Assembly (NCBI RefSeq): GCF_011058155.1
Contig: NZ_JAALFC010000008.1
Location: 1-64,000 of the forward strand
Source of the DNA: Litoribacterium kuwaitense
Lineage (GTDB): Bacteria > Bacillota > Bacilli > Bacillales > DSM-28697
Direction: 5' to 3'
DNA: 64,000 nt
Below the pieces are notes generated by a model. It was not told the DNA's origin. It made no database searches and saw only the letters and a program-made list of their open reading frames with translations. Positions 24,940-33,877 of the stretch are shown here, piece after piece. The stretch's first letter is position 1. Each line of letters begins with the position of its first letter. Both the position numbers and the translations under genes were made by a program.

Positions 24940-25311
24940 ATGTTAAAGCTATTTTTAGTCATTGGTAGTATTAGTGGATTTCTAGCAGTGGCCATCGGTG
25001 CATTTGGCGCACATGGTCTTGAAGGAAAAGTATCGGAGCGAATGCTAGCCAATTATCAGACCGGGGTGCTTTATCAAATGTTTCATACGATCGGTATCCT
25101 AGGCGTCGCAATCGTTTCCTCCTTCTTTCAAACCCCTCTTTTACTTTGGTCGGGATGGCTAATGGTCGCAGGAATCGTGTTTTTCTCTGGAAGCTTGTAT
25201 GTCATGGCGTTGACCGGGAAAACCATTCTTGGCGCGGTGACTCCAATTGGTGGTGTTCTGTTTTTAGCTGGATGGATTTTATTAGCCATCGCCGCTTTCA
25301 AATATGCGTAA
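24940..25311 (+). CDS. ywdK: DUF423 membrane protein YwdK
   Basis: 123 residues with four transmembrane helices. Signature pieces of DUF423 are present: AVAIGAFGAHGL, YQTGVLYQMFHTIGIL and FSGSLYVMALTG, with GAVTPIGGVLFLAGW at the end. Integral membrane protein of unknown function, widespread in bacteria. Syntenic with B. subtilis ywdK near gerQ/ywdL. AGGTGATC precedes ATG 24940. Followed by a very long hairpin shared with the convergent GGDEF/EAL gene. Confidence 0.88.
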   Translation: MLKLFLVIGSISGFLAVAIGAFGAHGLEGKVSERMLANYQTGVLYQMFHTIGILGVAIVSSFFQTPLLLWSGWLMVAGIVFFSGSLYVMALTGKTILGAVTPIGGVLFLAGWILLAIAAFKYA

Positions 25312-25390
25312 AAAAAACCCGCAGACCTTTATTGAATACCTTCTCACAACGAGGCTTGGAGGATGGATTCAATAAGGCTTGCGGGTTTAT
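25312..25390. terminator. long bidirectional hairpin terminator
   Basis: AAACCCGCA...CCTT..ATTGAAT on the left pairs with ATTCAAT.AGG...TGCGGGTTT on the right. The stem is about 28 bp with few mismatches, loop near 25350. Flanking A and T runs serve both convergent genes. Longer than an ordinary terminator. Confidence 0.75.
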
Positions 25391-25412
25391 TATGAATGCA
25401 CTAGGAAGAATG

Positions 25413-27782
25413 TTAAGGCTTTTGGACGGCAGGCAAAAAATCGCCTTTTTGTAGCTTTTCAATAAAGTGATCACTCGCTAGAGGCGTACTAAAGAGATAG
25501 CCTTGATATTCTTCGCAAGCTTTGAGTTGGAGTGCATGTAGCTGATCGAACGTTTCCACCCCCTCGGCGATGACGTTAATATTAAGACTGTTGGCCATGT
25601 TAATGATCGTGTTTACAATCGCTTGATTCTTCGGGCCTTCATTCATCGCCTTAATGAATGAGCGATCGACTTTTAGCGTATCTAAAGGAAAATCTTTTAA
25701 ATAGCTGAGTGACGAATATCCTGTGCCAAAATCATCTAAGGACAGCCTTACCCCTAATGCTTTTAGTTTCTGCATGAGTGGCACGGCATGCTCCGGACGC
25801 TGGACAATCGACTCTGTTAGCTCAAGCTCCAAATAGTGAGGGGCTAACCCTGTATTTTGTAGCGTTCGCTCGACGATTTCTGCAAAGTTGCGTTGCTGAA
25901 ATTGAAGGGAAGAAATATTGACACACATACGCGGTATGATATGTCCTTCATCTTGCCAAGCTTTTGCTTGCCTGCACGCCTCTTCTAGTACCCATTCTCC
26001 AATTGGCAGAATTAACCCCGTTTCTTCTGCCAATGAGATAAATGAGCCTGGTAGCATTAAACCGTATTCCGGATGTTGCCAACGCAAAAGAGCCTCTACG
26101 CCTTGGAATTCCATAGTGCTATTAACCTGAGGCTGATAAAACAATTCAAATTCATTTGTTGCTAAAGCTCGTCTCAAGCCATTTTCCATGATCAGTTTTT
26201 TAGACATTTCCTCATTCATTTCATGGGTAAAAAATTCATAGTTGTCTTTCCCGTTTTTCTTTGCTCGATACATTGCAAGGTCTGCGGCTTTGAGTAGGTG
26301 ATCTGAATTGATTCCATCGCCGGGGAACATACTTAGACCTGCTGACGCAGAGATGTATAAGTCGTTGCTGTCGATTTTAATCGGTTCATTTAAAATGTGT
26401 ATAATTTGTTTCGCTGTCAAGCCTGCCGAGTATTCCGTGCTATCAATGAGAACGACGACAAATTCGTCACCACTTAGGCGTGCAAGTACGTCTGTTGGTC
26501 GAAGGCAGCTTTGAATTTTATGCGACACTTCAATGAGCAGCTTGTCGCCAACTTTATGTCCGAACACATCATTGATGTTTTTAAAGCGATCAAGGTCAAT
26601 AAACATAACAGCTAAAGACGTTTGATTTTTTGTTGCTTGCCTTATATGGGTATCAAGTTGCTCGTGTAATAGGCGCCTGTTTGGCAAATTTGTGAGGTCG
26701 TCTCGGTATACGAGTTGCTGAATTTTTTTCTGTGCACGCAAGCGAACGGATATATCACGGATGATCCTTGTCACGATTGTGCGTTGACCAATGACAGTTG
26801 AAGAGACAGTCATTTCTACAGAAATCAATTGCCCGTTTTTCTGTTTCCCCTCAAGCTCAAGATTTGGTTGAGACGAGTTGAAGTGAGTCTTTAAACCTCC
26901 GCTGTCACTGACTGCTGGAACGCTATGATCCGGCAGGATGAGATGTATAGGCTTTCCTGAGACTTCGTGACTTTCATATCCAAATATGTCTTTAGCAGCA
27001 TGATTCCAAGAAATGATCGTACCTTGTTCATCAGTGATGATAACTGCATCGTGAGAACTCATCAAAGCAGCTTCATACAAGCGTGATTGCGTACGTCGAT
27101 ATGTGCTATATCTCATGGCGGAGAATACCATAATAAATACAGAGAAAAAGATCGCCCCGATCAAGGAAACGAGTATTTGCAATTGATTAGGTGATAAGGG
27201 TGAAATGAGCGTGGTGGAAGCACCTACATAATGAATGCCTGTGATGCCGCCACTCATCATAAGCGTACGGAGCCACAAAGATGTCGGTTGATTATTATTT
27301 TCTGAAGCCTTTGCGGAATCCTCGAGTACTAAAATCAAGGAATAAGCACTTACGTAAAAAATACCTATGGTTAAAAAGAATAGCCCAAGGCTTCCATAAA
27401 GTGAATTCATTTCATATGCATAAATCCATCCCAGACTGATGCTAATGCCTAATGCACCTAAGACTCGATAAATAGTACTGACAGTCTTTAAACTGACGAG
27501 GTAAAATACAAGCAACGAAGCAAGAGTAAATAACATCATGGAGGTCATATGAATAGAGGGCTCAGTCAATATTGATAAGCGACCAAGAGAGATTTTTACC
27601 ATAATTAAGATCGCCCAGTGACCGAATCCTAGAGTGAGAGCTCCTCTCGCAATCCAGAACCATGACCGCCGTAAGCTAGACTGAGACAAGTGGCTAGAGA
27701 TATGTAATACGGCATGAGAAAATACGAAAGCAACAATAAACGAAAGTAGAACGAAGAGCCATTGGTCCATAGAAGAAGGCAT
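25413..27782 (-). CDS. membrane PAS-GGDEF-EAL cyclic-di-GMP protein with MHYT-like sensor
   Basis: 789 residues. About seven N-terminal helices include MHYT-like motifs (GFGHWAILIM; GITGIHYVGA), a metal-sensing type of membrane domain. A PAS domain (DAVIITDEQGTIISWNHAA) follows, then GGDEF with the signature ARLSGDEF, then EAL with EALLRW, ELTESIV and DDFGTGYSSLSYLK. The EAL catalytic residues appear complete, so phosphodiesterase activity is likely. The GGDEF motif is the SGDEF variant, possibly active. ATG 27782 follows AAAGGAGTG; the longer frame to 27854 has no RBS. Confidence 0.85.
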   Translation of the reverse strand: MPSSMDQWLFVLLSFIVAFVFSHAVLHISSHLSQSSLRRSWFWIARGALTLGFGHWAILIMVKISLGRLSILTEPSIHMTSMMLFTLASLLVFYLVSLKTVSTIYRVLGALGISISLGWIYAYEMNSLYGSLGLFFLTIGIFYVSAYSLILVLEDSAKASENNNQPTSLWLRTLMMSGGITGIHYVGASTTLISPLSPNQLQILVSLIGAIFFSVFIMVFSAMRYSTYRRTQSRLYEAALMSSHDAVIITDEQGTIISWNHAAKDIFGYESHEVSGKPIHLILPDHSVPAVSDSGGLKTHFNSSQPNLELEGKQKNGQLISVEMTVSSTVIGQRTIVTRIIRDISVRLRAQKKIQQLVYRDDLTNLPNRRLLHEQLDTHIRQATKNQTSLAVMFIDLDRFKNINDVFGHKVGDKLLIEVSHKIQSCLRPTDVLARLSGDEFVVVLIDSTEYSAGLTAKQIIHILNEPIKIDSNDLYISASAGLSMFPGDGINSDHLLKAADLAMYRAKKNGKDNYEFFTHEMNEEMSKKLIMENGLRRALATNEFELFYQPQVNSTMEFQGVEALLRWQHPEYGLMLPGSFISLAEETGLILPIGEWVLEEACRQAKAWQDEGHIIPRMCVNISSLQFQQRNFAEIVERTLQNTGLAPHYLELELTESIVQRPEHAVPLMQKLKALGVRLSLDDFGTGYSSLSYLKDFPLDTLKVDRSFIKAMNEGPKNQAIVNTIINMANSLNINVIAEGVETFDQLHALQLKACEEYQGYLFSTPLASDHFIEKLQKGDFLPAVQKP

Positions 27783-27987
27783 GAGGTAGTTCACTCCTTT
27801 TAACAACAAATCGACGGTCATGTTAAATGGGTATTTGAGACTATTAAAAAACATAAAAAGTCTTAATATAGGTATAATAGCTTATCTCGTGAAAAAAATC
27901 TATGGATAACACATGATTTTAGAATGATTCTTAAGTAAATAATACTACTTTGAAAGAAAAGCAGTCGACTTAAATTTGAAAAAGCGG

Positions 27988-29184
27988 CTACATTAAACGA
28001 ACATCTGTGCGGTCCGACTCGAACATAAACTCTTTTTCGTAGAATCGAATGCTAAAAACGAGTCCTATTAAAATCATATTACTTAAGAGCGAGCTTCCGC
28101 CATATGAAATGAATGGAAGCGGAATGCCTGTGATCGGAAGAAGCTGCATTGTCATCCCGATATTTTGAAAGATGTGAAACGAAAGCATTGAAATCATGCC
28201 TATGCAAATATACGAGTCATAAGCCCTTCTCGTCGTGATAGCGATCTGGGTTAAATGGTAGAGGAGTAAAAAGAAAATGCCGATTAAGAAACTCGCTCCA
28301 ATAAATCCGAATTGTTCGGCAATGACACTAAAGATAAAGTCTGTGTGGCTTTCGGGAATATAAACGTCACGCTCACCGTAAGCTTTTCCGTCCATTTGTC
28401 CAGATCCGATGGCCATCATCGACCGAATGAGCTGCAGTCCGTCCCCGCTTGCGTACTCTTGGGGAGACAGCCATGAATAGAGGCGTCCCAGTGCATACCT
28501 TTCCACGCCGACTGCCTCAAGCCATTCGGGCTTAGAAAGAGCGATGTAAATCGCTCCTCCGGCAATCGCCCCACCACTTCCAAAAACAAGGAAAATCCAA
28601 TGCCACGGAATGCTCGATACTAAAATATAGCCGCAGAGCATCGCGATAAACACTAAACTTGTGCCGAAATCGGGCTGTTGCATAATTAAGCTTAACGGAG
28701 CCATCGTACAAAGCGAAAGCTTTCCGATTAACCACAGATCAGTCTTGTGACTTCTTGATATGTGAACGTCTTTGTGCCTTTTTAAAATGAGGCTCATCGC
28801 CATGATGTATGTAATTTTGGCAAACTCCGAAGGCTGAAGTGTGCCGAGCCCCGGGAGGACAAACCAGCTTTGCTGCCCTTTAATAACTGGAGCGACTGAG
28901 TCAGGAGCGAGCAGAAGTGCCAAAAGAACAAATAAGGAGAAGCCGTACAAGTACCAGGTCATTTTTTCGTATTGTTCTGGTTCAAATAACATCATGACAA
29001 AAATGATACATGTGCTACCTAATAAAACGATCCCTTGTTTAAAAGCAAAATTTTGCTTATCGGGCATTGCCATTTGTGCACTATAAATGCTAGCTATACT
29101 AAAGATTGACAGTAAAAGAAGCAGCAAAAACAATGTCCAGTCTATTCGATCCGAAATCCGTTTGGTCGAGTTATCTCTCATCAT
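27988..29184 (-). CDS. rodA: RodA/FtsW/SpoVE-family peptidoglycan glycosyltransferase
   Basis: 398 residues with about ten transmembrane helices. SEDS-family signatures: QPSEFAKI, QQPDFGTSLVF, YIPESHTDFIFSVIAEQFG and a C-terminal GIPLPFISYGGSSL. The large extracellular loop holds the Asp-rich PESHTD catalytic region. SEDS proteins polymerise lipid II with a class B PBP. Synteny (ywcF/rodA near gerQ in B. subtilis) and sequence favour RodA over FtsW or SpoVE. ATG 29184 lies five bases after GAGGTGG. Monocistronic here. Confidence 0.88.
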   Translation of the reverse strand: MMRDNSTKRISDRIDWTLFLLLLLLSIFSIASIYSAQMAMPDKQNFAFKQGIVLLGSTCIIFVMMLFEPEQYEKMTWYLYGFSLFVLLALLLAPDSVAPVIKGQQSWFVLPGLGTLQPSEFAKITYIMAMSLILKRHKDVHISRSHKTDLWLIGKLSLCTMAPLSLIMQQPDFGTSLVFIAMLCGYILVSSIPWHWIFLVFGSGGAIAGGAIYIALSKPEWLEAVGVERYALGRLYSWLSPQEYASGDGLQLIRSMMAIGSGQMDGKAYGERDVYIPESHTDFIFSVIAEQFGFIGASFLIGIFFLLLYHLTQIAITTRRAYDSYICIGMISMLSFHIFQNIGMTMQLLPITGIPLPFISYGGSSLLSNMILIGLVFSIRFYEKEFMFESDRTDVRLM

Positions 29185-29310
29185 CGTGACCACCTCACAT
29201 CTTGAAGCATTGTTAATATAATAAACCAATGATAGGGCGTTTTCTTAGAATTGTTCTTTTTTTTAGACGAATGAGTGCGTGCAAAAGCTTCATTTTTTGA
29301 AGAAAAAAAG

Positions 29311-29342
29311 AAAAAACCGCTGGCAAAATGCCCCGGTTTTAT
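29311..29342 (-). terminator. terminator of the cwlJ-gerQ operon
   Basis: AAACCG and CGGTTTTTT arms enclosing GGGCATTTTGCC on the minus strand, followed by a T-rich tail. Confidence 0.75.
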
Positions 29343-29360
29343 CTATCGTTCGTGTGACGC

Positions 29361-29804
29361 TTATCGTGGCGGATATGTTGACTGTCCACCGCCTTGGCCA
29401 AATGGGTAGTCATACGCAATTTCTTCATCAAAGGTAATGTAATCCAAGTAAATGGTGAGTAACAAGTAGCGCTTTCCTGTGTTTCGGTCGCTTATGATGA
29501 TGTGATCTCGCCCAGCGGCTTCGATGATCCCTTTAAAAATCTTTGAATTCCATTCTTCGCTTTCACCAAAGGTCATGTAGATGGTCGCTTCTTTTCCGCG
29601 GTTTAGCCGCAGAATGTTTTCAATATACGACTGTTGCAGCGGAAGCATGCCTGGCGTGTCGGAAACCCCTTGAGTCGCTTGGGGTGGGCTCATTTGCTGA
29701 GGCTGTGGGCTGTAACCATAAGAAGGATAGTAGCCGTATTGACCTTGACCTTGAGATGGATAACCGTAATAAGAGCCAGTCATGCCATATTGATGTTTTG
29801 ACAT
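29361..29804 (-). CDS. gerQ: spore coat protein GerQ
   Basis: 147 residues. A Gly/Tyr/Gln-rich N-terminus with repeated GQ and SYGY-like words is followed by the conserved GerQ core (PLQQSYIENILRLNRGK, TIYMTFGESEEWN, DYITFDEEIAYDYPF). GerQ is cross-linked into the spore coat and is needed for CwlJ function in dipicolinate-induced germination. ATG 29804 lies 15 bp after the cwlJ stop, eight bases after GGAG. The pair forms an operon. Confidence 0.92.
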   Translation of the reverse strand: MSKHQYGMTGSYYGYPSQGQGQYGYYPSYGYSPQPQQMSPPQATQGVSDTPGMLPLQQSYIENILRLNRGKEATIYMTFGESEEWNSKIFKGIIEAAGRDHIIISDRNTGKRYLLLTIYLDYITFDEEIAYDYPFGQGGGQSTYPPR

Positions 29805-29819
29805 TCTCACTTCTCCCTT

Positions 29820-30248
29820 CTATCCGCCGTATACGGCTGGACATTCAGATTGGGTGGGGATAAAAAAGCAGTGCGACTTGTAGCGGCCAGAGTTATACTG
29901 ACCAAACCATTGGGTCGGGCAGCCACCAGGAGGACGGAAAAAGTACAGCGCATAGCTACCAGGATCATACCGAATGCCTTTAATCACTTGGCGGGCAAGT
30001 CTCTTTTCATTCTCTCGAGCTCGTTGATAGAAGTAACCTTTCTGTGTTGCCTCAAAGCCCCCCGGAGATTGAAAGATCATACGTTCCAACGAATTGATGT
30101 CAGAAAAATCCAGACATCTGGCACGGACACGATTGACACCAACATTACCGACGAGCAACATGCCTAAGTCTCCATCGCCCTCCGCTTCGGCCCTCATCAG
30201 TCTTGCGAGCAATTCCACTTCCTTCTCGTTATAAGGAACGACGGCCAT
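29820..30248 (-). CDS. cwlJ: spore cortex-lytic hydrolase CwlJ
   Basis: 142 residues of the Hydrolase_2 (SleB/CwlJ) family. LLARLMRAEAEGD carries the catalytic Glu, MLLVGNVGVNRV follows, and the C-terminal LYFFRPPGGCPTQWFGQYNSGRYKSH, described here by its cores FFRPPGGCP and GRYKSHCFF, is CwlJ-specific. It degrades cortex peptidoglycan during germination. GAGGTGG precedes ATG 30248; an in-frame upstream extension to 30347 has no RBS. Cotranscribed with gerQ. Confidence 0.92.
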   Translation of the reverse strand: MAVVPYNEKEVELLARLMRAEAEGDGDLGMLLVGNVGVNRVRARCLDFSDINSLERMIFQSPGGFEATQKGYFYQRARENEKRLARQVIKGIRYDPGSYALYFFRPPGGCPTQWFGQYNSGRYKSHCFFIPTQSECPAVYGG

Positions 30249-30294
30249 ATGACCACCTCGCTTTTCCTGTATCGTCATGGTGTAGTCATTATCT

Positions 30295-30325
30295 ACATGT
30301 ATGCACGTCCTGAGCGAGATAGTAC
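30295..30325 (-). promoter_or_regulatory. putative sigma-E promoter of cwlJ-gerQ
   Basis: On the minus strand CATACATGT matches the sigma-E -10 (CATACAnT), with a weak ACTAT -35 block about 15 bases upstream. cwlJ is a mother-cell gene in B. subtilis, which supports it. Confidence 0.45.
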
Positions 30326-30347
30326 TCTGAACATATAGAACGCACAT

Positions 30348-30376
30348 AAAAAGCCCCTCTGTTAGTCAGAGAGGCG
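30348..30376 (-). terminator. terminator downstream of hemQ
   Basis: GCCTCTCTG / CAGAGGGGC hairpin on the minus strand followed by TTTTTA. A near copy without T-run lies at 30555-30583. The two flank the repeat at 30445. Confidence 0.7.
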
Positions 30377-30444
30377 CAAAATGTAGAGAATGTTATTTCT
30401 TAATTTTGTCAGCACTTTTTTCATATCTTAGCAACTCGTCAATT

Positions 30445-30555
30445 CTTTGTCAGCCTAAGCGTGAAGTCGAGGAAGCCCCGAATAGAACCTCAGTTCATAA
30501 GAGGACGAAGGAGACGAGACGGTCGACGTATGCGAGGGTATGCCAACAGGCTGAG
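30445..30555 (+). repeat. dispersed intergenic repeat, copy 3
   Basis: TTTGTCAGCCTAAGCG at the left, GTTCATAAGAGGACGAAGG in the middle and GCCAACAGGCTGAG at the right. TCAGCCT and AGGCTGA are inverted ends. The best-preserved member for comparison with the others. Confidence 0.6.
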
Positions 30556-30600
30556 CCCCTCTGACTGATTATCAGAGAGGCCCTGAGAGGAGTGGCAGCA

Positions 30601-31347
30601 TTAGACATGAAAATACGAGGCGATGTCTTCAACAGGCAAACGTTGCCCGACATAAAACGAACCGAATTCACCGTAACGTGCACTTACTTCATCAAAACGC
30701 ATTTCATAGACGAGTTTTTTAAATTGCAGGACGTCCTGGGAGAATAAAGTGACCCCCCATTCCCAATCATCAAAGCCGACTGATCCGGAAATAATTTGTT
30801 TGACAGCGCCGGCGTAGCTACGGCCGATTTTTCCGTGGCTGTACATGAGCTCACGTCGTTCGTCCATTGGAAGCATATACCAATTGTCTTCGCCATCACG
30901 CCGCTTGTCCATTGGGTAAAAACAGACATACTGCCATTTTGGAAGAATGGGCTTTAAGCGGTTTTGGATACGTGGATCTTCCTCAGGATTTTCGCTGCCG
31001 GAAGCCATATAATTTGAAAGCTCGACGACAGACACATAGGAGTATGCAGGCACGAGAAATTCTGCCAATGTCAATTTATTAAATGAAGTTTCGATGTCGT
31101 TTAACTCGTCCATTGTTGGGCGAAGTGTCATGAGAAGCAAGTCTGCTTTTTGACCAACAATTGTAAATAATCCGTGACTGCCTTTCTTTTCTTTCTGGAC
31201 AAGATCAAGACGATCTAGCCATTCGTTGAACTCTTTAAGAATACCTGCCTGCTCATCACTTGTGAGTCGTTTCCAAGCAGTCCAATCGACCGTCCGAAAA
31301 TCGTGGAGAACATACCAACCGTCAAATGTTTTTGCTGCTTCATTCAT
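30601..31347 (-). CDS. hemQ: coproheme decarboxylase HemQ (ChdC)
   Basis: 248 residues of the chlorite-dismutase-like fold. [14 protein letters not shown] at the start, [11 protein letters not shown] with the radical-forming Tyr, and [14 protein letters not shown] with the proximal His are the HemQ signatures, followed by [16 protein letters not shown]. It performs the last step of Gram-positive haem synthesis, converting coproheme to haem b with peroxide. Next to pta, as in B. subtilis (ywfI-pta). Divergent from pta. Confidence 0.94.
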   Translation of the reverse strand: MNEAAKTFDGWYVLHDFRTVDWTAWKRLTSDEQAGILKEFNEWLDRLDLVQKEKKGSHGLFTIVGQKADLLLMTLRPTMDELNDIETSFNKLTLAEFLVPAYSYVSVVELSNYMASGSENPEEDPRIQNRLKPILPKWQYVCFYPMDKRRDGEDNWYMLPMDERRELMYSHGKIGRSYAGAVKQIISGSVGFDDWEWGVTLFSQDVLQFKKLVYEMRFDEVSARYGEFGSFYVGQRLPVEDIASYFHV

Positions 31348-31646
31348 CTATGTTCAAACTCCCTTCAATAGTTTTAAAAGGTCAATGTATGATTTTAGGT
31401 TACGTCAATCATACTATATCACAATTACGAAAAGCGCCCAAAGCAAGGGAGCATGATGTCACAGAACGTATACAACTTTGCCGGAATTAAAGGAGAATGA
31501 TTGCCCTGTGTGGTTTTGTCTTATGAAGCAAGAACTTGTGAAAGCCTATACAATACGTTTTTGCTTATAAAAGTCTCTTTTCATTCGTTCGGAAAAGGGG
31601 TATGGTGAGGTAGATATTTGTTTCAATAAAGGAGGCCTTTAAAGGT

Positions 31647-32627
31647 ATGGAAGGTTGGTTTCAGTCCGTCAAAGAGAAAGCATCACGTCAAAAAGCAACC
31701 ATCGTATTTCCGGAAGCGCAAGATGAGCGGATTTTACAGGCCGTCAGTCAATTGCAAAAAGAAGGCGTTGTTTCACCTCTTTTAATTGGAAATGAGGCAA
31801 GTGTACAAGCTGCTGCGGAAAAATCTGGTATCGATCTTGGAGGAATTCAAGTATATGATCCAGCGACTTATGATGATATGGATCGTCTAGTCGAAGCGTT
31901 TGTTGAGCGGAGAAAAGGGAAAGCAACGGAAGCACAGGCTCGCGACATTTTAACGAATGTAAACTATTTTGGGACGATGCTCGTTCACTTAGGTATCGCC
32001 GACGGCTTAGTGAGCGGGGCGACGCATTCGACTGCAGATACCGTTCGGCCTGCATTACAAATCATTAAAACAAAGCCAGGTGTCAAAAAAACATCGGGTG
32101 TTTTTTTCATGGGCAAAGGAACCAATACTTATGTTTTTGCAGATTGCGCCATTAATATTGCCCCTGATGCAGCTGATTTAGCAGAAATTGCGCGGGAAAG
32201 CGCGCAAACAGCGGAGTTGTTTGGCGTTGATCCACGCGTTGCGATGCTGAGTTTTTCTACAAAAGGATCGGCTTCTTCTGAAGAAACAGAGCGTGTAGCT
32301 GAAGCAGTTCGGATCGTGCATGAGCAAGCTCCGGAGCTCGTTGTGGATGGAGAATTTCAGTTTGACGCAGCGGTCGTTCCGGCGGTTGCTCAAAAGAAAG
32401 CACCAGATTCTCCAATTCAAGGAAATGCAACAGTTTTCGTATTCCCGAGTTTAGAGGCGGGGAACATCGGCTATAAAATTGCCCAACGTTTTGGGGAATA
32501 TAGTGCAGTTGGTCCAATACTCCAAGGCTTGGCAAAACCGGTTAATGACCTGTCGCGCGGTTGCAGTGCCGAGGACGTCTACCGACTAGCTTTATTGACG
32601 GCCGTTCAGTCTAGTCAAAATGATTGA
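31647..32627 (+). CDS. pta: phosphate acetyltransferase
   Basis: 326 residues, the short Pta form. ATIVFPEAQDERIL at the start, LVSGATHSTADTVRPALQ and GVFFMGKG in the middle, then DPRVAMLSFSTKGSA and GNATVFVFPSLEAGNIGYK. It interconverts acetyl-CoA and acetyl phosphate, the overflow and acetate pathway partner of AckA. GGAGGCC precedes ATG 31647. TGAAAGCCTATACA at 31539-31552 resembles the cre site of B. subtilis pta (CcpA activation) but with one base missing. Confidence 0.95.
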   Translation: MEGWFQSVKEKASRQKATIVFPEAQDERILQAVSQLQKEGVVSPLLIGNEASVQAAAEKSGIDLGGIQVYDPATYDDMDRLVEAFVERRKGKATEAQARDILTNVNYFGTMLVHLGIADGLVSGATHSTADTVRPALQIIKTKPGVKKTSGVFFMGKGTNTYVFADCAINIAPDAADLAEIARESAQTAELFGVDPRVAMLSFSTKGSASSEETERVAEAVRIVHEQAPELVVDGEFQFDAAVVPAVAQKKAPDSPIQGNATVFVFPSLEAGNIGYKIAQRFGEYSAVGPILQGLAKPVNDLSRGCSAEDVYRLALLTAVQSSQND

Positions 32628-32632
32628 TTATA

Positions 32633-32669
32633 GAAAAACCAGCCATTATTGCTCGTGGCTGGTTTTTTA
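32633..32669 (+). terminator. terminator of pta
   Basis: AAACCAGCCA / TGGCTGGTTT hairpin with a TTTTTT tail. Also T-rich on the other strand, so it may serve the convergent lipL. Confidence 0.85.
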
Positions 32670-32692
32670 GCGTATGTTGCGTATATCATTGT

Positions 32693-33520
32693 TTAAATCA
32701 GGTGTTGAGAGATGCTTTCATTTCTTGTGACCAATCGCTTTTTGTAATAAACGAATCGATCGTGTTCAGATTCCGAAAGAGATTCGTAGGCAAGCGAGGC
32801 GCCGTTTTCATGTAGAACATCTGCGAGAAGTGACATGAGGGAAGTGACAGTTAATTTTTGTCCGGTGAGCTCTTCCAAAGAACCCATCACTTCTGGCTGA
32901 AGATTAGGAATCGAAGCCAATGGCTTACCATTTGCAGCTTTTTTATAAATGTCCTGGATGAACCTTGCTCGGGCGCTCCCGCTGCCGGATATACAGAGGT
33001 ACACTTGGACTGCTACAGCACCACGAATACGCCTTTGGGAGATGCCGGCAAATTTTCTGCCGTTGATGCTTAAGTCATAACTTCCCGGACAATAGGAACC
33101 TTTAATTTCGCCAACCTCAAAATCGATGTGGCGAGTTTGAAGAGCTTTATGGAGAAGCGCGACCATGGTGTCGTAGCCAGTGGAGATCGAGCTCTTTTTC
33201 GCTTCTTTCATAATCATGCTGACATTTAAAACGGCAGAATCTAATGCAACGGCGAGGCCGCCCGAATTGCGAACGACGACATCAGTGTTTTGGTCGTGGA
33301 TATAGCGAATCGCCTCTACAATGTTTGGCAGTCGTGCATCTTGAATGCCAAGAACAACCGTTGGCAAGTGAACCCATCCGCGCAGGATAGGGGGACTTCC
33401 ATTTTTCCCAACCGACTCACAAAGTGTATCATCATATGCAAACGAATCAATGGCACGAAACGATGGATTTGGTGTCGTTTGATCAATGAGTCTCCACATT
33501 GCAGTTTCTTTTAAGTCCAT
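32693..33520 (-). CDS. lipL: octanoyl-[GcvH]:protein N-octanoyltransferase LipL
   Basis: 275 residues of the biotin/lipoate ligase fold. DSFAYDDTLCESVG near the start, VVRNSGGLAVALDSAVLN, then GSYCPGSYDLSINGRKFAGISQRR, summarised as the catalytic Cys in SYCPGSYD and the Lys in GRKFAG. The Cys is diagnostic for LipL, which moves octanoate from GcvH to E2 subunits, and distinguishes it from LplA ligases. Located after pta as ywfL is in B. subtilis. ATG 33520 lies 11 bases after GGGAG; the in-frame ATG at 33499 would trim seven residues. Confidence 0.9.
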   Translation of the reverse strand: MDLKETAMWRLIDQTTPNPSFRAIDSFAYDDTLCESVGKNGSPPILRGWVHLPTVVLGIQDARLPNIVEAIRYIHDQNTDVVVRNSGGLAVALDSAVLNVSMIMKEAKKSSISTGYDTMVALLHKALQTRHIDFEVGEIKGSYCPGSYDLSINGRKFAGISQRRIRGAVAVQVYLCISGSGSARARFIQDIYKKAANGKPLASIPNLQPEVMGSLEELTGQKLTVTSLMSLLADVLHENGASLAYESLSESEHDRFVYYKKRLVTRNESISQHLI

Positions 33521-33608
33521 ATGCAGTCAAACTCCCTTCGCCCATATATCATATACCGAAAGGGGCTGATGGGAAAGAGGATCTCCTTTTTCTTGCTGGG
33601 CATACTCA

Positions 33609-33647
33609 AAATTTAAAAACCACTTCCTCGTAGTACAAGGAAGCGGT
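33609..33647 (-). terminator. terminator of the spo0E-like gene
   Basis: CCACTTCCT / AGGAAGCGG stem (33620-33646). The minus strand continues TTTTTAAATTTT. Confidence 0.7.
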
Positions 33648-33706
33648 AGCTTTAAAAAGTATACGGACTACTAGCTAGGAGGCCTGACGTAGAAGTGTAG
33701 TCAAGG

Positions 33707-33877
33707 TTAACGACGCATTGACATATGATCTTCGCTAAGCTGATTCATTTTATCATCCAGTCGCTGACTTAAATCGACGAGCTTTGGGTCTTGAAGATTG
33801 TCGAGCGATTGATAAAGCTTGTACATTTCTTTTCGAAGCAATTCAATCTCGTCAGTTAAATGGATCACACTTCTCAC
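33707..33877 (-). CDS. Spo0E-like aspartyl-phosphate phosphatase (short gene)
   Basis: 56 residues translated by hand from GTG 33877. HLTDEIELLRKEMYKLYQSL is followed by LVDLSQRLDDKMNQL, containing the SQ-LD signature of the Spo0E family. These small two-helix proteins dephosphorylate Spo0A~P and delay sporulation. AAAGGAGGC lies seven bases before the GTG, an excellent RBS, and a terminator follows. This makes it a second sporulation-phosphorelay component in the window besides spo0F. It is easily missed because it is so short. Confidence 0.85.
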   Translation of the reverse strand: MRSVIHLTDEIELLRKEMYKLYQSLDNLQDPKLVDLSQRLDDKMNQLSEDHMSMRR

